The notes beneath the pieces are model-generated. The model was not told the origin of the DNA. It worked only from the letters and a program-made list of their open reading frames with translations, and ran no database searches. This document shows, in pieces, positions 44,370 to 53,373 of a stretch of 62,222 nt of DNA. The position numbers and the translations under genes are program-made. Every line of letters starts with the position of its first letter. Within the stretch, counting starts at the first letter, position 1. Source of the DNA: Candidatus Venteria ishoeyi (GTDB lineage Bacteria > Pseudomonadota > Gammaproteobacteria > Beggiatoales > Beggiatoaceae); assembly GCF_030378065.1 (NCBI RefSeq), contig NZ_JAUCGJ010000025.1, positions 1-62,222 of the forward strand. Direction: 5' to 3'.

Positions 44370-46094
44370 ATGTATCAAACACTTTCATTCCCATTAAATA
44401 TCTATGCGACATTATTGCAACTGGATAATGTCCCTGTTAAATATCTGCATTTTGGGATTTTTCAATCTGCCGATGAAGATGTTTATACGGCTCAGCAACA
44501 TTCTACCGAAAAAGTATTGGCACATTTACCAGATTCCCCTGCAAATATATTAGAAATTGGCTTGGGATTGGGGACATTACAAAAAATTCTGCGCAAAAAA
44601 GGCTATCAAGTGCAAGGGATGACACCGGATAAAGCACAATATGATATTGCCTTAAATCATATCGGTGAACAAGTAGATATTTATCACCTTCGTTTTGAAG
44701 ACTTTACCAGTGATACTCTATTTGATGCCATTATTAGTCAAGAGTCATCACAATACATTGATATTGTTGAATTATTACCTAAAGTTAACGCATTGCTCAA
44801 AATTGGGGGGAGATTTATCCTGATTGATGAAGTTTCTCTCCAACCGCAACAAGCCGGGGCTATTCCTCTACATAACCCGGCGCATCTTCGTTATTTTGCC
44901 CAATGCATGAATTTCAAAGTCCATTTTGAGGAAGATTTAAGCCTCAGCGCACAGTACACAATGGAGTATTTGCAGACAAAACTGGAAAAATATAGAGACA
45001 GCATTTTATCATTGATTGATAATAATGAAGCACAGCTGCAGGCTCTGGAAAAAGTTACCCAGCATTATATCGAAAGCTATCGCAATCAATCCTACGGTTA
45101 TCGCTTGATGGTTTTTACCAAAAAAGCGGGAGCACAAAAACATATTCAATATATAAAGCCCATACATTTTCCTGAATTCCAATCCTTGTTTCAATGCTGT
45201 TTTGAACAGCACATTTCTTCATCATTATGGCAATGGAAATATCAGCAGAATACTGCGCATTCCATTGGCTATTGGCAAAATGGGCAATTAATTGGACATT
45301 ATGGTGGTTTTGTTCGAAATATTTGTTATTTTGGTCAAGAACAACAAGCCATTCAGGTTGGCGACACTATGGTTGCCCACAAAGCACGTAGCAACTTCAC
45401 AAAAAATGGCATTTTTCATCAGTTAGCACGTATTTTTCAACACAACTTTATTGGCTTTGGAGCACCCTATTTACTGGGATTTGGTTTTCCTAATGCGCGT
45501 GTATTTGTGCTGGCAGAGAAACTGGGGCTTTACAAAGAGGTTGGGCGAATGACCCGTCTTTTATGGTCAGCAAAGGCTATGAAACCACATCTTTTCTATA
45601 AAATCCGCCCTTTAACAAATGATGATCAAGCTGTTGTTGATACATTATGGCAAAAAATGCGTAAAAATAGTGAGGGTTTTATTATCGGCATTCGTAATTG
45701 GCAAAGAATACAATACCGTTATTTACAACACCCTGAAATTTCTTATGAAGTATTAAAAATTTGCCACCGTATCAGCAATAAACCATTGGCTGTTTTTATT
45801 CTTAAAAAAGAGATTATTGGAGAAAAGCCACACTATCACTTAATTGATTTTGTTTGCCCACTCAAGGAGATCCCATTAGTATTACGCATGGCAAAATATT
45901 TTTCCTGGAAACATAATCACTCTGCCCTTTTTACTTTAATAACTGAAAATATAAGATATTTATTTATGGCTTATCCCTTTATTGAAACTGATCCACAAAT
46001 CACCATACCACATAGTATTTGTAGTGAGAAACCAACTGTTTCCGATGTGAAAAATAAATGGTGGTTAATGGCAGGTGATAGTGATTTTATGTGA
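44370..46094 (+). CDS. SAM methyltransferase-GNAT fusion
   Basis: A 574-residue protein. Residues ~30-190 form a class I methyltransferase: ANILEIGLGLGTLQ (motif I, ~59-70), GYQVQGMTPD (motif II), FDAIISQESSQYID and GGRFILIDEVS (motif IV/V), of the cyclopropane/ubiE sort. From ~260 it changes to an acetyltransferase-like fold: HYGGFVRNICYFGQEQQAIQVGDTMVAHKARSN, then NGIFHQLARIFQ and GFGFPNARVFVLAEKLGLY, reminiscent of GNAT (the EIS or GCN5 type) that may modify a lipid or polyketide. The base composition looks more AT-rich than its neighbours, so it may be horizontally acquired. Substrate unknown. Confidence 0.7.
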   Translation: MYQTLSFPLNIYATLLQLDNVPVKYLHFGIFQSADEDVYTAQQHSTEKVLAHLPDSPANILEIGLGLGTLQKILRKKGYQVQGMTPDKAQYDIALNHIGEQVDIYHLRFEDFTSDTLFDAIISQESSQYIDIVELLPKVNALLKIGGRFILIDEVSLQPQQAGAIPLHNPAHLRYFAQCMNFKVHFEEDLSLSAQYTMEYLQTKLEKYRDSILSLIDNNEAQLQALEKVTQHYIESYRNQSYGYRLMVFTKKAGAQKHIQYIKPIHFPEFQSLFQCCFEQHISSSLWQWKYQQNTAHSIGYWQNGQLIGHYGGFVRNICYFGQEQQAIQVGDTMVAHKARSNFTKNGIFHQLARIFQHNFIGFGAPYLLGFGFPNARVFVLAEKLGLYKEVGRMTRLLWSAKAMKPHLFYKIRPLTNDDQAVVDTLWQKMRKNSEGFIIGIRNWQRIQYRYLQHPEISYEVLKICHRISNKPLAVFILKKEIIGEKPHYHLIDFVCPLKEIPLVLRMAKYFSWKHNHSALFTLITENIRYLFMAYPFIETDPQITIPHSICSEKPTVSDVKNKWWLMAGDSDFM

Positions 46095-46191
46095 TATCAA
46101 CATCTTATCAAAATGTTACAAATTGAGGTTACTATTTTATGAAAAATCCAGGCTATAATGACTAAATATTAGCTTTTTAAGGAAAAAAACC

Positions 46192-46767
46192 ATGCCATTT
46201 AGTCAAAGTTCCCAGCTTTCCAGCATTGTTGGTTTTCTGGAACAATTCCAACCAAAATCTTTATTAGATGTAGGCATTGGCATGGGGCAATATGGTTTTC
46301 TTGCCCGTACCAATCTTGAGCACCTGCACCTGTTTGACATTGACGGTGCGCAGGTGCAACAGCGTCCGCGCGAGGATTGGGACGTGCGTATTGATGGCAT
46401 TAAAGCCTTTGCCACCTACCGCACGCCCGTTCATGACTATGTATACAACCAGATACATTGGGGCAATGCGCTGGATATTTTACCCGGTTTAGCCGATAAA
46501 CAATACGAACTGGTGATGGCGATTGATATTCTGGAGCACTTTACCACGCAAGAAGGTTTATTGTTTTTGGAGCAACTCAAACGCCTTGCCTCACGCGGCG
46601 TTTTAATCAGCACCCCCAAAAATTTCATTCATCAGGAAGTCGAAGCCAATCCTTATGAAAATCACCGTTCACTATGGACCCAGACGCAACTGGCAGAACA
46701 GGGATTCAGCCAAATCCTTAATAATGAAGAAAGCTGGATAGCCATTCACCCACTTGATAATGCCTAA
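46192..46767 (+). CDS. Class I SAM-dependent methyltransferase
   Basis: 191 residues, a compact methyltransferase: KSLLDVGIGMGQYGFLAR (motif I, residues 23-40), HLFDIDGAQVQQRP (motif II acidic end), YELVMAIDILEHFTTQEG (motif IV), SRGVLISTPKNF (motif V). The NHRSLWTQTQLAEQGFSQIL ending is common in SAM enzymes of the methyltransf_11/23 type. Substrate not identified. Its last 8 bases overlap the downstream PBP gene. Confidence 0.82.
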   Translation: MPFSQSSQLSSIVGFLEQFQPKSLLDVGIGMGQYGFLARTNLEHLHLFDIDGAQVQQRPREDWDVRIDGIKAFATYRTPVHDYVYNQIHWGNALDILPGLADKQYELVMAIDILEHFTTQEGLLFLEQLKRLASRGVLISTPKNFIHQEVEANPYENHRSLWTQTQLAEQGFSQILNNEESWIAIHPLDNA

Positions 46768-48505
46768 GCCGTCGCCTTCAACGCAAACCCGGCGCAATTC
46801 TACGGGCGCTAAACCCCGCAAAACTTCCATCTCAGCGTCTGCCACAACCCTGGCAAAGCGCCATCAATGGCTGTTTGTTTTTTTTATTCTGCTGTTATTG
46901 GCACTGGTCTGGCGCATCGTCTTTTTGCAAGTCACCAATAAAAGCTTTTTACAGCGTCAAGGGGATGCGCGTTTACTACGCACCATTACCCTGCCTGCAC
47001 ACCGTGGACAGATGCATGATCGCCACGGTCAGGCATTAGCCATCAGCACGCCGGTGGATTCCGTCTGGGTGGACCCGCAACAAGTCATTGAGGCCCAGCA
47101 ACAATGGCCACAATTAATGGAGTTACTGGGTAAAGACAGCAAGGATTTGGAGCAACTACTGGACACCCGGATGCAGCGCGAATTTGTCTACCTGCAACGG
47201 CATTTAAATCCACAACTGGCAGCACAAATTGATGCACTAAATATTCCCGGCGTGTATTTGCAGCGTGAATACCGACGTTATTATCCAGCGGCTGAAGTCA
47301 CCGCGCATGTATTGGGTTTTACCAATATTGACGATCAGGGTCAGGAAGGGTTGGAACTGGCCTTTGAACAAAACCTGCGGGGGACAACGGGCAAGCGCAG
47401 GGTGATGCAGGATCGTAAGGGCCAGGTGATTGCCCGTCTCCAAGAACTGGAAGCCGCGCACGCAGGGCAGGATTTGAATTTGAGCCTGGATCGGCGTTTG
47501 GCTTATCTGGCTTACCGCGAATTACGTGATGCTGTTGTGGAAAATCAGGCCAAGGGTGGCTCGGTGGTAATTCTGGATGTGCAAACCGGGGAAGTGCTGG
47601 CAATGAGCAATCAACCCGCCTATAACCCCAACAACCGCAATGATCTGGATAGCCAAAAATACCGTAACCGCGCTGTGACAGACCGCTTTGAACCGGGCTC
47701 TACCATCAAGCCTTTCACCATTGCCGCTGCGCTGGAAAGTGGCTTGCACACCGCAGACAGTCGTATTCAGACAGGTAACGGCAAGTTTAAAATAGGGCGC
47801 TTTAACATCCACGATGGTGGCGCTTACGGCAAAATTGACTTGCGTACAATTTTACGCAAATCCAGCAATGTTGGTGCTGCCAAAGTCGCCTTATCCCTGC
47901 CTGGAGAAACCCTGTGGAACCTATTTTATTATGCGGGCTTTGGCAGCAGCACCGGCAGTATTTTTCCCGGTGAAACGCCGGGGCATTTGCCTTATTTTGC
48001 CGACTGGAACCGGGTGGATCAAGCCAGCCTGGGGTTTGGTTATGGCTTAAGCGTCAGCCTGCTGCAACTGGCGCGCGCTTACGCTGCCATTGCTAATCAA
48101 GGCCGCCTGCCTGTGATCAACTTTCTCGCACAAAACAGCAAATCTTCCGCGCCACAATCGCGGCTAATCATGCAATCGGAAACCGCGCAGGAACTGATGA
48201 CGATGCTGGAAGCCGTGGTATCCCCGCAGGGCACAGGCAAACGCGCCATACTTGAGCATTACCGGGTTGCGGGAAAAACCGGAACTGCGCGCAAAACCAA
48301 TCACAGCGGTTATGTTGAAGATCGTTACCGGGCTTTATTTGTCGGCATAGCCCCGGCTTCACAACCAAAAATCGTCATTGCCATTATGCTGGATGAACCG
48401 GGGGGCAAACACTATTATGGCGGACAAATTGCTGCGCCAGTTTTTGCCAAAATTGCAAAAACGGCATTGTACTGGTTGAATGTGCCAGCAGATAAAATTA
48501 AATAA
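46760..48505 (+). CDS. ftsI: FtsI-type penicillin-binding protein
   Basis: A class B peptidoglycan transpeptidase (PBP3/FtsI-like) for septal cross-linking; 581 residues from the ATG at 46760. A TM helix lies at ~36-58 (LFVFFILLLLALVWRIVF), with the signature FLQVTNKSFLQRQGDARLLR and LPAHRGQMHDRHGQALA after it. The transpeptidase has S314/K317 (EPGSTIKPFT), SSN (~371) and K506-T-G (VAGKTGTARKT). DRKGQVIARLQELEAAHAGQDLNLSLD is typical. It overlaps the methyltransferase gene by 8 nt, a location unlike the dcw cluster; a second, specialised copy is possible. Confidence 0.9.
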   Translation: MPKPSPSTQTRRNSTGAKPRKTSISASATTLAKRHQWLFVFFILLLLALVWRIVFLQVTNKSFLQRQGDARLLRTITLPAHRGQMHDRHGQALAISTPVDSVWVDPQQVIEAQQQWPQLMELLGKDSKDLEQLLDTRMQREFVYLQRHLNPQLAAQIDALNIPGVYLQREYRRYYPAAEVTAHVLGFTNIDDQGQEGLELAFEQNLRGTTGKRRVMQDRKGQVIARLQELEAAHAGQDLNLSLDRRLAYLAYRELRDAVVENQAKGGSVVILDVQTGEVLAMSNQPAYNPNNRNDLDSQKYRNRAVTDRFEPGSTIKPFTIAAALESGLHTADSRIQTGNGKFKIGRFNIHDGGAYGKIDLRTILRKSSNVGAAKVALSLPGETLWNLFYYAGFGSSTGSIFPGETPGHLPYFADWNRVDQASLGFGYGLSVSLLQLARAYAAIANQGRLPVINFLAQNSKSSAPQSRLIMQSETAQELMTMLEAVVSPQGTGKRAILEHYRVAGKTGTARKTNHSGYVEDRYRALFVGIAPASQPKIVIAIMLDEPGGKHYYGGQIAAPVFAKIAKTALYWLNVPADKIK

Positions 48506-48530
48506 TCAAATAATCAAATAATTAGGATTT

Positions 48531-48558
48531 ACTCAAAAACTCATAACCTATTTTGAGT
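48531..48558 (+). terminator. Weak hairpin after the penicillin-binding protein gene
   Basis: actcaaaa (48531-48538) pairs with ttttgagt (48551-48558) followed by tttcc. It is the only hairpin in the 140-base gap between the convergent ftsI-like and dcd genes and would act for the plus-strand gene. An aatcaaat-type microrepeat precedes it. Weak evidence. Confidence 0.3.
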
Positions 48559-48645
48559 TTTCCAGCATGAGTCACCTGCTATTCTGTAAGCTTATTTTGT
48601 TCGGAACCCGTGACAGCGCGAGGTGTTGCCTCTGCTCGAATTCCC

Positions 48646-49212
48646 TTAAGCTTTCGGCAGGGTAACACCGGTTTGCCCCTGGTATTTACCATGCCGGTCT
48701 TTATAAGACGTTTCACATACCTCATCCGCACCTAAAAACAGCATCTGTGCAACACCTTCTCCGGCATAAATTTTAGCTGGCAATGGCGTGGTGTTGGAGA
48801 ACTCCAGTGTCACATGCCCTTCCCATTCAGGTTCCAGCGGGGTGACGTTGACGATAATGCCACAACGCGCATAAGTGCTTTTGCCCAAACAAATGGTCAA
48901 AATATCGCGGGGAATCTTAAAATATTCAATGGTGCGCGCCAGGGCAAAAGAGTTGGGAGGAATGAGGCAGACATCAGATGTCACACTGACAAAACTGGCT
49001 TCATCAAAATCCTTGGGATCAACAATGGTGGAGTTGATATTGGTAAACACCCGGAACTCATTGGCACAACGCACGTCGTAACCATAGCTGGAAGTACCGT
49101 AAGAAATCATTTGTCCATGCTGGTTGGTTTTAACCTGTCCTGCTTCAAAGGGGGTAATCATGTCCTGTTGCAAGGCCCTCTGGCGTATCCAGCGGTCAGA
49201 TTTGATACTCAT
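48646..49212 (-). CDS. dcd: dCTP deaminase
   Basis: Dcd converts dCTP to dUTP, the first step of dTMP formation. 188 residues is the family norm. [110 protein letters not shown] contain the catalytic Glu (EFSNT region) and the Ser/Arg site (GKSTYARCG). The C-terminal tail ([16 protein letters not shown]) closes over the nucleotide. It is monocistronic. Confidence 0.95.
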   Translation of the reverse strand: MSIKSDRWIRQRALQQDMITPFEAGQVKTNQHGQMISYGTSSYGYDVRCANEFRVFTNINSTIVDPKDFDEASFVSVTSDVCLIPPNSFALARTIEYFKIPRDILTICLGKSTYARCGIIVNVTPLEPEWEGHVTLEFSNTTPLPAKIYAGEGVAQMLFLGADEVCETSYKDRHGKYQGQTGVTLPKA

Positions 49213-49230
49213 AATTAATTGAACTCAAGG

Positions 49231-49394
49231 TAAGGAGTGAGAATTTTATAACTTCAGCAACTTGGCTGGTCTTTTTCTCCATTTTCTGCGTTGTGAAAAT
49301 AGTTACATAGCTTGCTATGCGCCTGTTTTCACGCCTTGAAAATGAATAAAAATCCTGCGCCCAGTTTCTGCATTTATTTCATCCTCACTCCTAA
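49231..49394 (+). mobile_element. Family A element, 164-bp copy
   Basis: A near-consensus copy starting taaggagtgag and ending ctcactcctaa (terminal inverted repeats), with an intact core (gtgaaaatag...cctgttttcacgcc and cttgctatgcg). It follows the start of dcd and lies between dcd and the VWA gene. Confidence 0.8.
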
Positions 49395-49421
49395 GGTTTT
49401 TGTAAGTATTCAGTCCCCCGT

Positions 49422-49454
49422 AGGGATAACACCCCTTCAAGGGGTGTTATCCCT
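49422..49454. terminator. 33-bp perfect palindrome, likely VWA-gene terminator
   Basis: agggataacacccctt (49422-49437), one base, aaggggtgttatccct (49439-49454): a perfect 16-bp inverted repeat. It lies 3' of the minus-strand VWA gene (stop at 49556). On the plus strand it is followed by ttaa, and on the minus strand by acgggggac. The stem is very stable, but T-runs are poor, so a dispersed palindrome or an mRNA-protecting stem is as likely as a terminator. Confidence 0.45.
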
Positions 49455-49555
49455 TTAACCGCTCAAGGGAAGTGAACAATTACAGTTTTTTTAAGGATAG
49501 CGCAACCCAATGCACTATTAAATGTTAGGGGAGAGTATAGCGTGTCCATCTAAAC

Positions 49556-50872
49556 TCAATACTTTTGTTGCTTTTCAATGCTGTATTGATCTTTGCGCAT
49601 CTGCTTACGACTGCGTTTCCAGCTTCTTTCACCCAGACTTTCCGACATTTCTTCATTCTGGGTACTCTGCCGTTCTAATTTAGGCGCTGCGTAAACCTTG
49701 CCCTGCTGTTTAAGATATTCCGCATTTTTTTGCAGCAGACCGCGCGCGCCCTGAACATCACCAGCATCGCGCAGACGCACAGCTTCTTTACTCGATTCCA
49801 GCGCCACCTGCTCGGTAACGGCAATCATGACTTCACGGTTTGCGCTGGCTTTAACATGAGATTCTGAATCACTGTATTGAATAAGCACTTCAGATTGTAA
49901 CTGGCGTTTACGTTGTGCCTGCATATCCAGGTAATTGACTTCAACATTTGCCAGTTTCAGACTTTGCTGCGCCTCGCCTGTCGGTACCTGCAATTCCAAC
50001 AGAATATATTTTTCCTGACCATCATAAAGCTGACTCAGGCGCACGTCTGCTTGCTGGCCTTGGACGCTGCCTTCCCGACCCAATAAACGCAGGGGTTTTA
50101 CCCCTGGCTGACAGCGGATAAGCACTTCCACCTGTTGCGCAACCACGGACAGTACATCACCAAATTCCTGTTCAAAAATACGGGTCAAATCGTTAGTGTT
50201 TTCAACAAAGGCATGATTGCCATCACTTTTACGGGCCAGTTGTACCATCAAGTCTTCATTATAATCCAGCCCCAAACCCAGGGTCGTCACCGCAATGCCA
50301 TCCTGCCCCAGTTCCATACCCAGTTGCCCTAAAGCTGCCGGGGTTTGCGGCCCGACATTCGCCAGCCCATCCGACAATAAAATCACCCGATTCACGCGTT
50401 TGGCTTCAAGAAACTTACGCACTTCTGCCGCGCCTTTGCTGACACCGGCATACAAGGCCGTCGAACCGCCAGGACGAATTTTGGCGATGTCTGTGGCAAT
50501 ACGATCCTTATCGGTCAATTTAGTGGCAGGTACCAGCACGGATTCCGAACTGGCATAGGTGACAACAGCAAAAATATCTTTAGCCTGCAAATAATCCAGT
50601 ACCCGGGTGGCGGCTTCTCTGGCTTGTTGTATCTTACTGCCGGACATGGAGCCAGAGCGATCTAATACCAGCGCCACGTTGACTGGCGCGCGCACCCGCG
50701 TACTTTCCATTGGCAAACCATTTAAGCTGATTTTAAGGTATACCGTGCGTGGCGCACCAGCCAACACAGCCTCACTGCCTGGTTCGGCAATCAATTTAAC
50801 CTGATGCGCGCTCAGCGACAGACTCACAAAAAACACACAACAGGCAATAATAGTTTGTAATACGGTTTTCAT
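49556..50872 (-). CDS. Secreted VWA-domain protein
   Basis: A 438-residue protein from the ATG at 50872 (gaggag ribosome site 7 nt upstream; a GTG one codon earlier is less likely). A signal peptide ends near AHQVK. The von Willebrand factor A domain spans ~65-240 with an intact metal site (MIDAS): D71-S73-S75 in LVLDRSGSMSGSK, then the T/D ligands at GSTALYAGVSKGA and ILLSDGLANVG. A C-terminal region (from ~250) has YILLELQVPTGEAQQSLKLANVEVNYLD, a sandwich-like fold. The last 50 residues are Lys/Arg/Gln-rich. Proteins of this type (like BatA/YfbK) often work in secretion or adhesion, but no Bat operon is present. Confidence 0.8.
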   Translation of the reverse strand: MKTVLQTIIACCVFFVSLSLSAHQVKLIAEPGSEAVLAGAPRTVYLKISLNGLPMESTRVRAPVNVALVLDRSGSMSGSKIQQAREAATRVLDYLQAKDIFAVVTYASSESVLVPATKLTDKDRIATDIAKIRPGGSTALYAGVSKGAAEVRKFLEAKRVNRVILLSDGLANVGPQTPAALGQLGMELGQDGIAVTTLGLGLDYNEDLMVQLARKSDGNHAFVENTNDLTRIFEQEFGDVLSVVAQQVEVLIRCQPGVKPLRLLGREGSVQGQQADVRLSQLYDGQEKYILLELQVPTGEAQQSLKLANVEVNYLDMQAQRKRQLQSEVLIQYSDSESHVKASANREVMIAVTEQVALESSKEAVRLRDAGDVQGARGLLQKNAEYLKQQGKVYAAPKLERQSTQNEEMSESLGERSWKRSRKQMRKDQYSIEKQQKY

Positions 50873-50953
50873 CACAAGCTCCTCTTATTTTAACTGATGT
50901 TATGTAACGCTATTTGCTCTGGTGATCGAACCCTGCTTATTTTCAAGCTGGCA

Positions 50954-51646
50954 CTAACGCCAACCATGTAATTGAAACCAACCCGCGCGGTTATACACAT
51001 CACGGGAATAATCACGTCCTGTGGTTTTGCAATCCAGGTCTTTACCTGCTGAAATACAACTGTAAGTTGCCGTTGGCCCGGCATTATAAGCGGCAATCGT
51101 GGCTTGCATCATTTGCTGGCTGGGTACGCCTTTACGTTGAAAAAATAATTTGGCACGATTAAGCACTTCTGCGGCATATAACAGGTTTGCGCGCGGGTCT
51201 TGCCAGTTACCCGTACGGGCAAATTCATTCCAATCATAATCAATTTGCATTAAACCGCGCCCATAACCGCCACCGTCATTGGGAATCAGGCCGGTACGCA
51301 CGCCACGCGGCTTGCGTTTGGCAAAATCACCACGTCCACCGGGGTTGGGTGGCTTTAAGGCTAATCCCCAATGCGATTCACGAGAGCCAATGCCACAGAT
51401 CACTGAGGGTGGCACTGAAGCTTTACGCGCTGCTTCTTCAATATAACGGCGATAACCATTGGCTTTTTCCAGTTGGCGCAGCATGGTGGCATTATTTTTG
51501 TTTAAGCGGGTTGCAAAGCGTTGTTGTCCACCGGGACGCGAAGTGCCGGGGCGTGAAGCAGAGCCACCAGGGCCAGCCGTAATACTGCCACCCGACTGGG
51601 CATGTTGATCCTGACGATGACCAAACAGAAAATCCCAAAAACCCAT
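50954..51646 (-). CDS. Lysozyme-like (goose-type) peptidoglycan hydrolase without signal peptide
   Basis: 230 residues. The N-terminal ~50 residues are Gly/Ser/Pro-rich and have no signal peptide or TM, only MGFWDFLFGHRQ. The catalytic domain spans ~55-225: PPSVICGIGSRESHWG with the likely acid E90, GGGYGRGLMQIDYDWNEF, and ATIAAYNAGPTATYSC, patterns of the goose-type lysozyme/SLT fold. It is followed by CKTTGRDYSRDVYNRAG. Without an export signal, release by lysis, phage-type holins or a secretion apparatus is needed. It precedes the tail-like gene at 51814 in the same direction (167-nt gap). Confidence 0.78.
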   Translation of the reverse strand: MGFWDFLFGHRQDQHAQSGGSITAGPGGSASRPGTSRPGGQQRFATRLNKNNATMLRQLEKANGYRRYIEEAARKASVPPSVICGIGSRESHWGLALKPPNPGGRGDFAKRKPRGVRTGLIPNDGGGYGRGLMQIDYDWNEFARTGNWQDPRANLLYAAEVLNRAKLFFQRKGVPSQQMMQATIAAYNAGPTATYSCISAGKDLDCKTTGRDYSRDVYNRAGWFQLHGWR

Positions 51647-51813
51647 GTTTATTCTCCTTCGCCCTTTAAAGTGTATTGTGAATACTTTTGCATAACGTCA
51701 AAGTTTAAGATAATAGCATTATCCCGTGATTAAACAACAGCAGCAATAAGTCAGCAATCTTGTAACATGGCATATCAGAGCTTCATGTTTAATAAAAATC
51801 TGGAAGATTTTTA

Positions 51814-52278
51814 TTAATGATGCAACTGATAAGGATTACCCCATTCCGTGGTGTACTGAATTTCAAACTCAATACTGGCAGCGGCTAATTGCTGTTCTAA
51901 TGGCAGGGGAATCAACTCAGCGGCAACATCTTGAATATCATCGATCAAACCATCAATTTCAGTATTAGACAGCATTAAGGATTTTTCAATATCACCCAGC
52001 AAGGCATTTGCACTTTCTGCCGGGTGTTGATCGCCATTGGTGTCCACCATTGCTTCAATCTTGATCAACAATGTGCGAATGGTGCCGCCATAGGTATTAC
52101 GCTCACGTTTTTCAGCCAGTTCCCAAACCGCAATAGCCGGTGTGATATTTTGTTCAATAATGGGAATACAACGGTAAACATGGCCCCCGCCAATCTCATT
52201 CAAATACCCATTGCTCAGGGTAATCGTTTCCAATTGTGAAATAATACGGCTGATAATCTGCTCTCTAACGGTTTTCAT
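51814..52278 (-). CDS. Phage tail terminator-like protein
   Basis: 154 residues from the ATG at 52278 (ggat 6 nt upstream; the TTG four codons earlier is less likely). The start VREQIISRIISQLETI, the central PAIAVWELAEKRERNTYGG and LLIKIEAMVDTNGDQ, and the end LAAASIEFEIQYTTEWGNPYQLH resemble phage minor tail/tail-terminator (gp37/U-like) proteins. No other phage structural gene is present. It is flanked by a lysozyme and an amidase. Confidence 0.65.
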   Translation of the reverse strand: MKTVREQIISRIISQLETITLSNGYLNEIGGGHVYRCIPIIEQNITPAIAVWELAEKRERNTYGGTIRTLLIKIEAMVDTNGDQHPAESANALLGDIEKSLMLSNTEIDGLIDDIQDVAAELIPLPLEQQLAAASIEFEIQYTTEWGNPYQLHH

Positions 52279-52468
52279 CGGTTTATCCAAAAAGTCTGAA
52301 TCCAGATTAGGTTAAAATAGCATTGATGAAATAGCAACAAGCGCTTGACGCTGCCTTGGATAATTGCAACACTGCATAAGCTGAGTTCGATGCAAGCCAG
52401 TATTAGTTAAGATATGGCTAAAAACTGCTTCCACTTCACACCAAATTATTGATTAGGATGAATTGATT

Positions 52469-53305
52469 ATGAAAATTGTGAACCACCGTCTTTATCATGA
52501 TGATGATACGCCTTATCCTTATCAGGAAACGCCGAATAAAAGTGGCGAAATGATACCACGTTTTCTGGTGATGCATTACACCGCAGGCTCTGGTGCTGAG
52601 CAATCTGTAAAATGGCTGCTGCAACGCAGAGCACGCGCTTCCGCGCATATCGTCCTGGGACGCGATGGCAGTATTACACAGTTAGCCCCCTTTAATATTG
52701 CCTCCTGGCACGCAGGTGTCAGTAACTGGAAAGGCATAAAAGGTTTAAATCAACATTCAATTGGTATTGAACTGGATAATGCCGGCCCCTTAACCCGAAC
52801 GGCTGAAGGTGACTGGGTGGCTTGGTTTGGTGATCAATATGCCAGCGAAGATGTGATTGAAGCCATACATAAAAACCGTTCAACCCTGCAAGGCTGGCAG
52901 TTATATACCCGCATTCAACTGGAAACCGCGCTGGAATTATCAGAAACCCTGATCCGTGAATATAACCTGGAAGATATTGTCGGTCATGAAGATATTGCGC
53001 CAAGGCGCAAAACCGATCCAGGTCCGGCCTTCCCTATGGAAACCTTCCGCTCGCATTTGTATGGTCGCCCGGATATGACGAATGAGGAAATACTGTACGA
53101 AACCACCGTTAATCTGAATATTCGCAGCGGCCCCGGTTCTACATTCCCCATGCTGGAAGGCAGCCCCCTGCCACAGGGTACGCGACTGGATTTACTGGAG
53201 CAGGAAGGTAACTGGTTGCAGGTGGATGTGTTAGATGAAGTCAATGGCATGATGGATCTGGAAGGCTGGGTACATGCCCGTTATGTTCGCCAGATTCAGC
53301 GTTAA
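52469..53305 (+). CDS. N-acetylmuramoyl-L-alanine amidase (AmpD/PGRP type) with SH3 domain
   Basis: 278 residues from the ATG at 52469 (agga 11 nt upstream). Amidase_2 domain ~25-200: zinc H36 in LVMHYTAGSG, the second His in ASAHIVLGRDG, SIGIELDN and VGHEDIAPRRKTDPGPAFPM (third ligand region and catalytic residue). An SH3b domain follows (~215-275): VNLNIRSGPGSTFPMLEGSPLPQGTRLDLL and WLQVDV. No signal peptide. It diverges from the phage tail-like gene over a 190-bp gap. It resembles both phage endolysins and type VI amidase effectors. Confidence 0.85.
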   Translation: MKIVNHRLYHDDDTPYPYQETPNKSGEMIPRFLVMHYTAGSGAEQSVKWLLQRRARASAHIVLGRDGSITQLAPFNIASWHAGVSNWKGIKGLNQHSIGIELDNAGPLTRTAEGDWVAWFGDQYASEDVIEAIHKNRSTLQGWQLYTRIQLETALELSETLIREYNLEDIVGHEDIAPRRKTDPGPAFPMETFRSHLYGRPDMTNEEILYETTVNLNIRSGPGSTFPMLEGSPLPQGTRLDLLEQEGNWLQVDVLDEVNGMMDLEGWVHARYVRQIQR

Positions 53306-53373
53306 GTTTTAACTTAAAGCAGATAGCGCACAACAAGACTTTTTGCAGGGCAACTATCACTTGGAAACTGGTT

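Noticed and set aside
50954-53305. Complete prophage
   Set aside because: Only one tail-like gene with two lytic enzymes; no capsid, portal, terminase, integrase or attachment sites were found.
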